A stretch of DNA of 18,545 bases from an uncultured Desulfovibrio sp. (GTDB lineage: Bacteria > Desulfobacterota > Desulfovibrionia > Desulfovibrionales > Desulfovibrionaceae), in contig CALBAX010000050.1 in NCBI GenBank assembly GCA_937926875.1, forward strand, positions 1-18,545. Reading direction: 5' to 3'. A program made the position numbers and the translations under genes. This document shows, piece after piece, positions 13,424 to 18,545 of the stretch. Each line of letters starts with the position of its first letter. Position 1 is the first letter of the stretch. The notes under the pieces are model-generated. The model was not told the origin of the DNA and did no database searches. It saw only the letters and a program-made list of their open reading frames with translations.

Positions 13424-13469
13424 TAATGAGGAATCGCTCCTCATTACCCGGAAAAAGTCATCTTGTAAA
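13424..13469 (-). promoter_or_regulatory. candidate dksA promoter overlapped by a palindrome
   Basis: On the minus strand TTTACA (13464-13469) is followed after 17 bases by TAATGA (13441-13446), a fair -35 with a poor -10. The -10 lies in one arm of a perfect 9-bp inverted repeat, TAATGAGGA/TCCTCATTA (13424-13432 with 13438-13446). The palindrome may be an operator or, in RNA, a hairpin in the dksA leader. Confidence 0.35.
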
Positions 13470-13480
13470 GCGGTACGCGT

Positions 13481-14629
13481 CTATTCCCCCGTCCTGTCCT
13501 CCTGCGGCGGGATGCCGTGCAGGCGCATTTTCTGCTCGGCACGCAGTTCCTCGCGCGCCGGCACCCAGGCCGGTTCCTGCCAGATGCCCTCACGCGAGGG
13601 CAGCACTTCGCCCTGCCAGCCGCCGCCCAGCCAGCTGGCCCGCACGCCCACAGGCGCGCCCAGACGCACGGCCTTGCCGGAATAGGAGGCCATCAGGGCG
13701 GCCGCCGCGCGCAGCACCCCTTCCGGCCAGGTACGGCCGCCACAGGCCACGGCCAGAGGGCCGGGGATGTCGGCCAGATGGATCTTGGCATCGTCCTTGC
13801 CCAGCACCGTGTGCAGGGCCTGGTTGTCGGCGCTGGTGCGGCCGATGGCCAGCCAGTAGTCCCGGCCGTCCTGCCGCGCCCAGAACTGCCGCCCCAGATT
13901 GGAGAGCCTGAAGGCCCGCGTGTCGGGCTCGGGCCAGCGGGAGAGCACGGGCCAGTAGCGGCGGGCGTTCTCCTTGTCCGCCAGCCGGCAGCCGCCGCCG
14001 GGCGTGGGGATTTCGGGCAGCTGGTACTTCTTGGCCAGTTCCAGCTGGTCCTTGCGGCCGCGACCGCTGATGCCCAGCAGGCGGGAACGGTCCACGAAGC
14101 CTTCCTCCTCGGCGGGGGTGGGCGCCAGGTGCAGGGCGCTCAGGGGACGCAGCAGGATGTCCTGCACCCCGGCATCGCGGCGGATGGCGTTGAGCACGTC
14201 CCGCCGCTGCGACATGGGGCGCTGCCCCATGACCGCGCCCGTGGCCAGCAGCCGCGCGCCGATGCTCTCCATGTAGAGGCGGGCATGACGCAGGAGCAGG
14301 ATCTTGCAGTCCACGCAGGGGTTCATGACCTTGCCGAAGCCGTGGGCCGGGCGGGCGCGCAGCATGGCGCAGAAGTCGTCGCTCACGTCCAGGGTGCGGA
14401 TGTCCAGCCCGTACAGGCGGCTCCAGCGCTCCACGGCGCCGGGATCACCGAAGAAGGGGGAATGGCAGTGCAGGCAGCAGACCCGCAGGCCCTGTTCCTC
14501 CAGGACCTTGGCCGCCAGGATGCTGTCCAGGCCGCCGGAAAAAAGCACGACCACATCCACCGGCCGCTGGTCAGCGTTGACCATGCCGGGCACGGCGGGG
14601 GTCTGGAAATCGGAGGGAGTGTTCATCAT
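13481..14629 (-). CDS. ThiI/MnmA-like PP-loop enzyme with C-terminal NFACT-R-like domain
   Basis: 382 residues from ATG 14629 (a second ATG follows directly). The PP-loop SGGLDS is at 31-36 (VVVLFSGGLDSILAAK), where ATP activates the substrate. NPCVDCK at 103-109 and GGGCRLAD with C214 supply cysteines typical of tRNA thiouridine synthases that carry sulfur. Residues ~240-345 (FRLSNLGRQFWARQDGRD, IGRTSADNQAL, DDAKIHLADIPGPLAVA, AAALMASYSGKA) resemble the NFACT-R domain, as in the NFACT protein two genes downstream. It is likely a tRNA-thiolating enzyme with an RNA-binding tail. Databases often name such proteins tRNA thiouridylate methyltransferase. The target uridine is unknown. It is divergent from recA. 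Confidence 0.78.
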   Translation of the reverse strand: MMNTPSDFQTPAVPGMVNADQRPVDVVVLFSGGLDSILAAKVLEEQGLRVCCLHCHSPFFGDPGAVERWSRLYGLDIRTLDVSDDFCAMLRARPAHGFGKVMNPCVDCKILLLRHARLYMESIGARLLATGAVMGQRPMSQRRDVLNAIRRDAGVQDILLRPLSALHLAPTPAEEEGFVDRSRLLGISGRGRKDQLELAKKYQLPEIPTPGGGCRLADKENARRYWPVLSRWPEPDTRAFRLSNLGRQFWARQDGRDYWLAIGRTSADNQALHTVLGKDDAKIHLADIPGPLAVACGGRTWPEGVLRAAAALMASYSGKAVRLGAPVGVRASWLGGGWQGEVLPSREGIWQEPAWVPAREELRAEQKMRLHGIPPQEDRTGE

Positions 14630-14736
14630 GGCCCGCCTTCTACGCGAAAGCGGGGGCAGGAGGCAAGAGCCCGGCCCGTATTTTCGCAGCTTGGTGATAG
14701 GTTTTTTCGTCCCGCCGCGCAGCCAGCCCTTCTCTC

Positions 14737-14776
14737 TTGACAATTATTGAGATTTATTCCTGAATAATACAATTTT
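14737..14776. promoter_or_regulatory. AT-rich promoter/operator patch
   Basis: This 40-base AT-rich island in GC-rich DNA starts with TTGACA (14737-14742) on the plus strand, but the best -10 (AATAAT, 14763-14768) is 20 bases away. On the minus strand TTGTAT (14767-14772) and AATAAT (14743-14748) are 18 apart and could serve the PP-loop gene. At its centre is the palindrome TTATTC-CT-GAATAA (14754-14767), which looks like a regulator site. The regulator is unknown. Confidence 0.45.
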
Positions 14777-14904
14777 TGTGCGCGCCCGCACAGCCGTCCT
14801 CCTGCCGAAGGCCTATCCTGCGCCGTCCGGCATGCGGCAGGCCCCGCGCCGCGATGGAGGCGACGCCCCCGCAGAGCCGCAGGGGCCGTCCCGGAAGGCC
14901 TTCC

Positions 14905-14933
14905 TTGCCTTGCCGTGCGCGCTTTGCTATGCT
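14905..14933 (+). promoter_or_regulatory. candidate recA promoter
   Basis: TTGCCT (14905-14910), a 17-base spacer, then TGC-TATGCT with the -10 at 14928-14933 and an extended TGn. Transcription would start near 14940, about 27 bases before the recA ATG. No LexA site of a known type (E. coli or Bacillus consensus) was found by eye. Confidence 0.45.
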
Positions 14934-14966
14934 GTGTTGCTTAAATTTCCTACAGGGAGCGTCTCT

Positions 14967-16049
14967 ATGGCCAAAAAACCGGCCCTTTCTCCTGAAGAAG
15001 CCCGCGCCGAAGCCCTGGGCACCGCACTTGCCACCATCGAACGCAAGTACGGCAAAGGCGCGGTCATGAAGCTTTCCGACGAAGCGCATGTCAATATCCC
15101 CGTCATCCCCACGGGTTCCATCGGCCTCGATCTGGCCCTGGGCGTGGGCGGCATCCCGCGCGGCCGCATCACGGAGATCTTCGGCCCCGAATCTTCGGGC
15201 AAGACCACCCTTACCCTGCACATCATCGCCGAATGCCAGAAGATGGGCGGCACCTGTGCCTTCGTGGACGCCGAACACGCCCTGGACGTGAACTACGCCC
15301 GGCGCCTGGGCGTCAACACCGACGAGCTGCTCATCTCCCAGCCCGACTACGGCGAACAGGCCCTGGACATCGCCGACATGCTGGTGCGCTCCGGCGCCGT
15401 GGACCTGGTGGTGGTGGACTCCGTGGCCGCCCTCATCCCGCAGGCCGAACTGGAAGGCGACATGGGCGAGAGCCAGGTGGGCGGTCATGCCCGCCTCATG
15501 TCCCATGCCATGCGCCGCCTTACCGGCACCATCCACAAGTCGCGCACGTCCGTCATCTTCATCAACCAGATCCGCATGAAGATCGGCGTCACCGGCTACG
15601 GCAGCCCCGAGACCACCACCGGCGGCAACGCCCTCAAGTTCTACTCCTCGGTGCGCATGGACATCCGCCGCATCCAGACCCTCAAGGACAAGGAAGAGTC
15701 CTTCGGCTCCCGCACCCGCGTGAAGGTGGTCAAGAACAAGGTGGCCCCGCCCTTCCGCAGCGCCACCTTCGACATCCTCTACGGCCAGGGCATCTCCCGC
15801 TCGGGCGAGCTCATCGACCTGGGCCTGGAGGCCAAGATCATCGAGCAGAGCGGCTCGTGGTTCGCCTTCGGCTCCGAAAAGCTGGGCCAGGGCCGCGAAA
15901 AGGTCCGTGCCCTGCTGGACGAGGATCCGGAACTGCGCCGCCAGATCGAAGCCAAGGTGACGGAATTCCTGGGCATGCATCCGCAGGAGTTCATCCCCGG
16001 CGAAGAGGACCTGGACGACGGCAGCGCCGCCATGTCCGATCTGGACTAG
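14967..16049 (+). CDS. recA: recombinase RecA
   Basis: 360 residues from ATG 14967, after AGGGAG. RecA forms ATP-bound filaments on single-stranded DNA, drives strand exchange and triggers self-cleavage of LexA and phage repressors. Walker A is GPESSGKT at 73-80, Walker B LVVVD at 147-151. The DNA-binding loops fall around EGDMGESQVGGHARLMS (L1) and GSPETTTGGNALKFYSS (L2). INQIRMKIGV and the acidic C-terminus (EEDLDDG...SDLD) are typical. Full length, no intein. Its own terminator follows. In this setting RecA could also affect induction of the neighbouring prophage if that phage has a RecA-cleaved repressor, which is not in the window. Confidence 0.98.
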   Translation: MAKKPALSPEEARAEALGTALATIERKYGKGAVMKLSDEAHVNIPVIPTGSIGLDLALGVGGIPRGRITEIFGPESSGKTTLTLHIIAECQKMGGTCAFVDAEHALDVNYARRLGVNTDELLISQPDYGEQALDIADMLVRSGAVDLVVVDSVAALIPQAELEGDMGESQVGGHARLMSHAMRRLTGTIHKSRTSVIFINQIRMKIGVTGYGSPETTTGGNALKFYSSVRMDIRRIQTLKDKEESFGSRTRVKVVKNKVAPPFRSATFDILYGQGISRSGELIDLGLEAKIIEQSGSWFAFGSEKLGQGREKVRALLDEDPELRRQIEAKVTEFLGMHPQEFIPGEEDLDDGSAAMSDLD

Positions 16050-16064
16050 TTTTTTGTGTGCAAC

Positions 16065-16091
16065 GCGGCCCTGCGGGGCCGCCCGTTTTTT
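16065..16091 (+). terminator. Rho-independent terminator after recA
   Basis: GCGGCCC (16065-16071) pairs with GGGCCGC (16076-16082) around TGCG, followed by CCG and six T. It ends 33 bases before the alaS start, so alaS must start from a nearby promoter or by read-through. Confidence 0.85.
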
Positions 16092-16123
16092 ATCGCCCTT
16101 CCGGGCAGCAACATGGAGCCCCT

Positions 16124-18545
<2,422 letters not shown>

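Larger units (their letters stand above)
14630..14966. other. 337-base divergent region between the PP-loop gene and recA
   Basis: No credible gene lies here; the recA frame is open upstream to 14778 but without a ribosome site there. It holds the AT-rich patch 14737-14776 and a better recA promoter candidate at 14905-14933, described separately. The stretch 14780-14900 is GC-rich and shows nothing recognised. Confidence 0.6.

Noticed and set aside
14778..14966. A 63-codon N-terminal extension of RecA
   Set aside because: The extension has no RecA homology and no ribosome site. The normal RecA start MAKKPALS at 14967 has both AGGGAG and the expected length.

Overview
The window looks like a chromosomal segment of a GC-rich sulfate-reducing bacterium of the Desulfovibrio type (Desulfovibrionaceae). 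This is inferred from the protein flavour of RecA, AlaS, DksA, ThiE and the neighbouring genes, and from strong G/C third-position bias; no species can be assigned by eye. Roughly the first 5 kb is the right-hand end of a Mu-like prophage. The rest is ordinary chromosome.

Prophage part (1 to about 5,000). Bases 1-850 hold three alternative C-terminal ends of a tail fibre, one on the plus strand and two on the minus strand. None has an N-terminus here. They are bracketed by a perfect 52-bp inverted repeat and share a 13-bp core at their 5' ends, which is the layout of a DNA-inversion (shufflon-like) host-range switch. Next come a tail-fibre accessory gene, a beta-helix protein, a tyrosine recombinase, a com-like zinc-finger regulator, a mom-like DNA-modification gene and a DNA methyltransferase, ending in a hairpin terminator. 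In phage Mu the order is tail fibre segment, invertase gin, com, mom, right end. Here a tyrosine recombinase stands where Mu has the serine invertase Gin. The com-mom overlap contains a hairpin that covers the mom ribosome-binding site, as expected for translational control by Com. The prophage end itself lies somewhere in about 4,947-5,024 and is not resolved.

Chromosomal part. On the minus strand is a DUF362 gene, thiE (thiamine phosphate synthase) and a small unknown gene (7028 to 5025). On the plus strand follow a large MscS-type mechanosensitive channel, a small cupin and a one-repeat WG lipoprotein (7210-10800). On the minus strand come a ThiI-like PP-loop enzyme apparently fused to an NFACT-R domain, dksA, and an NFACT (RqcH/FbpA-like) protein (14629 to 11086). 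On the plus strand are recA and the first ~807 codons of alaS, which runs off the window.

How the parts work together. The phage genes form a host-range plus anti-restriction package: variable fibre tips, a likely recombinase for switching them, and two DNA-modifying enzymes. The chromosomal genes deal with thiamine synthesis, osmotic protection, tRNA thiolation and translation quality control, stringent-response transcription control, recombination repair and alanine charging.
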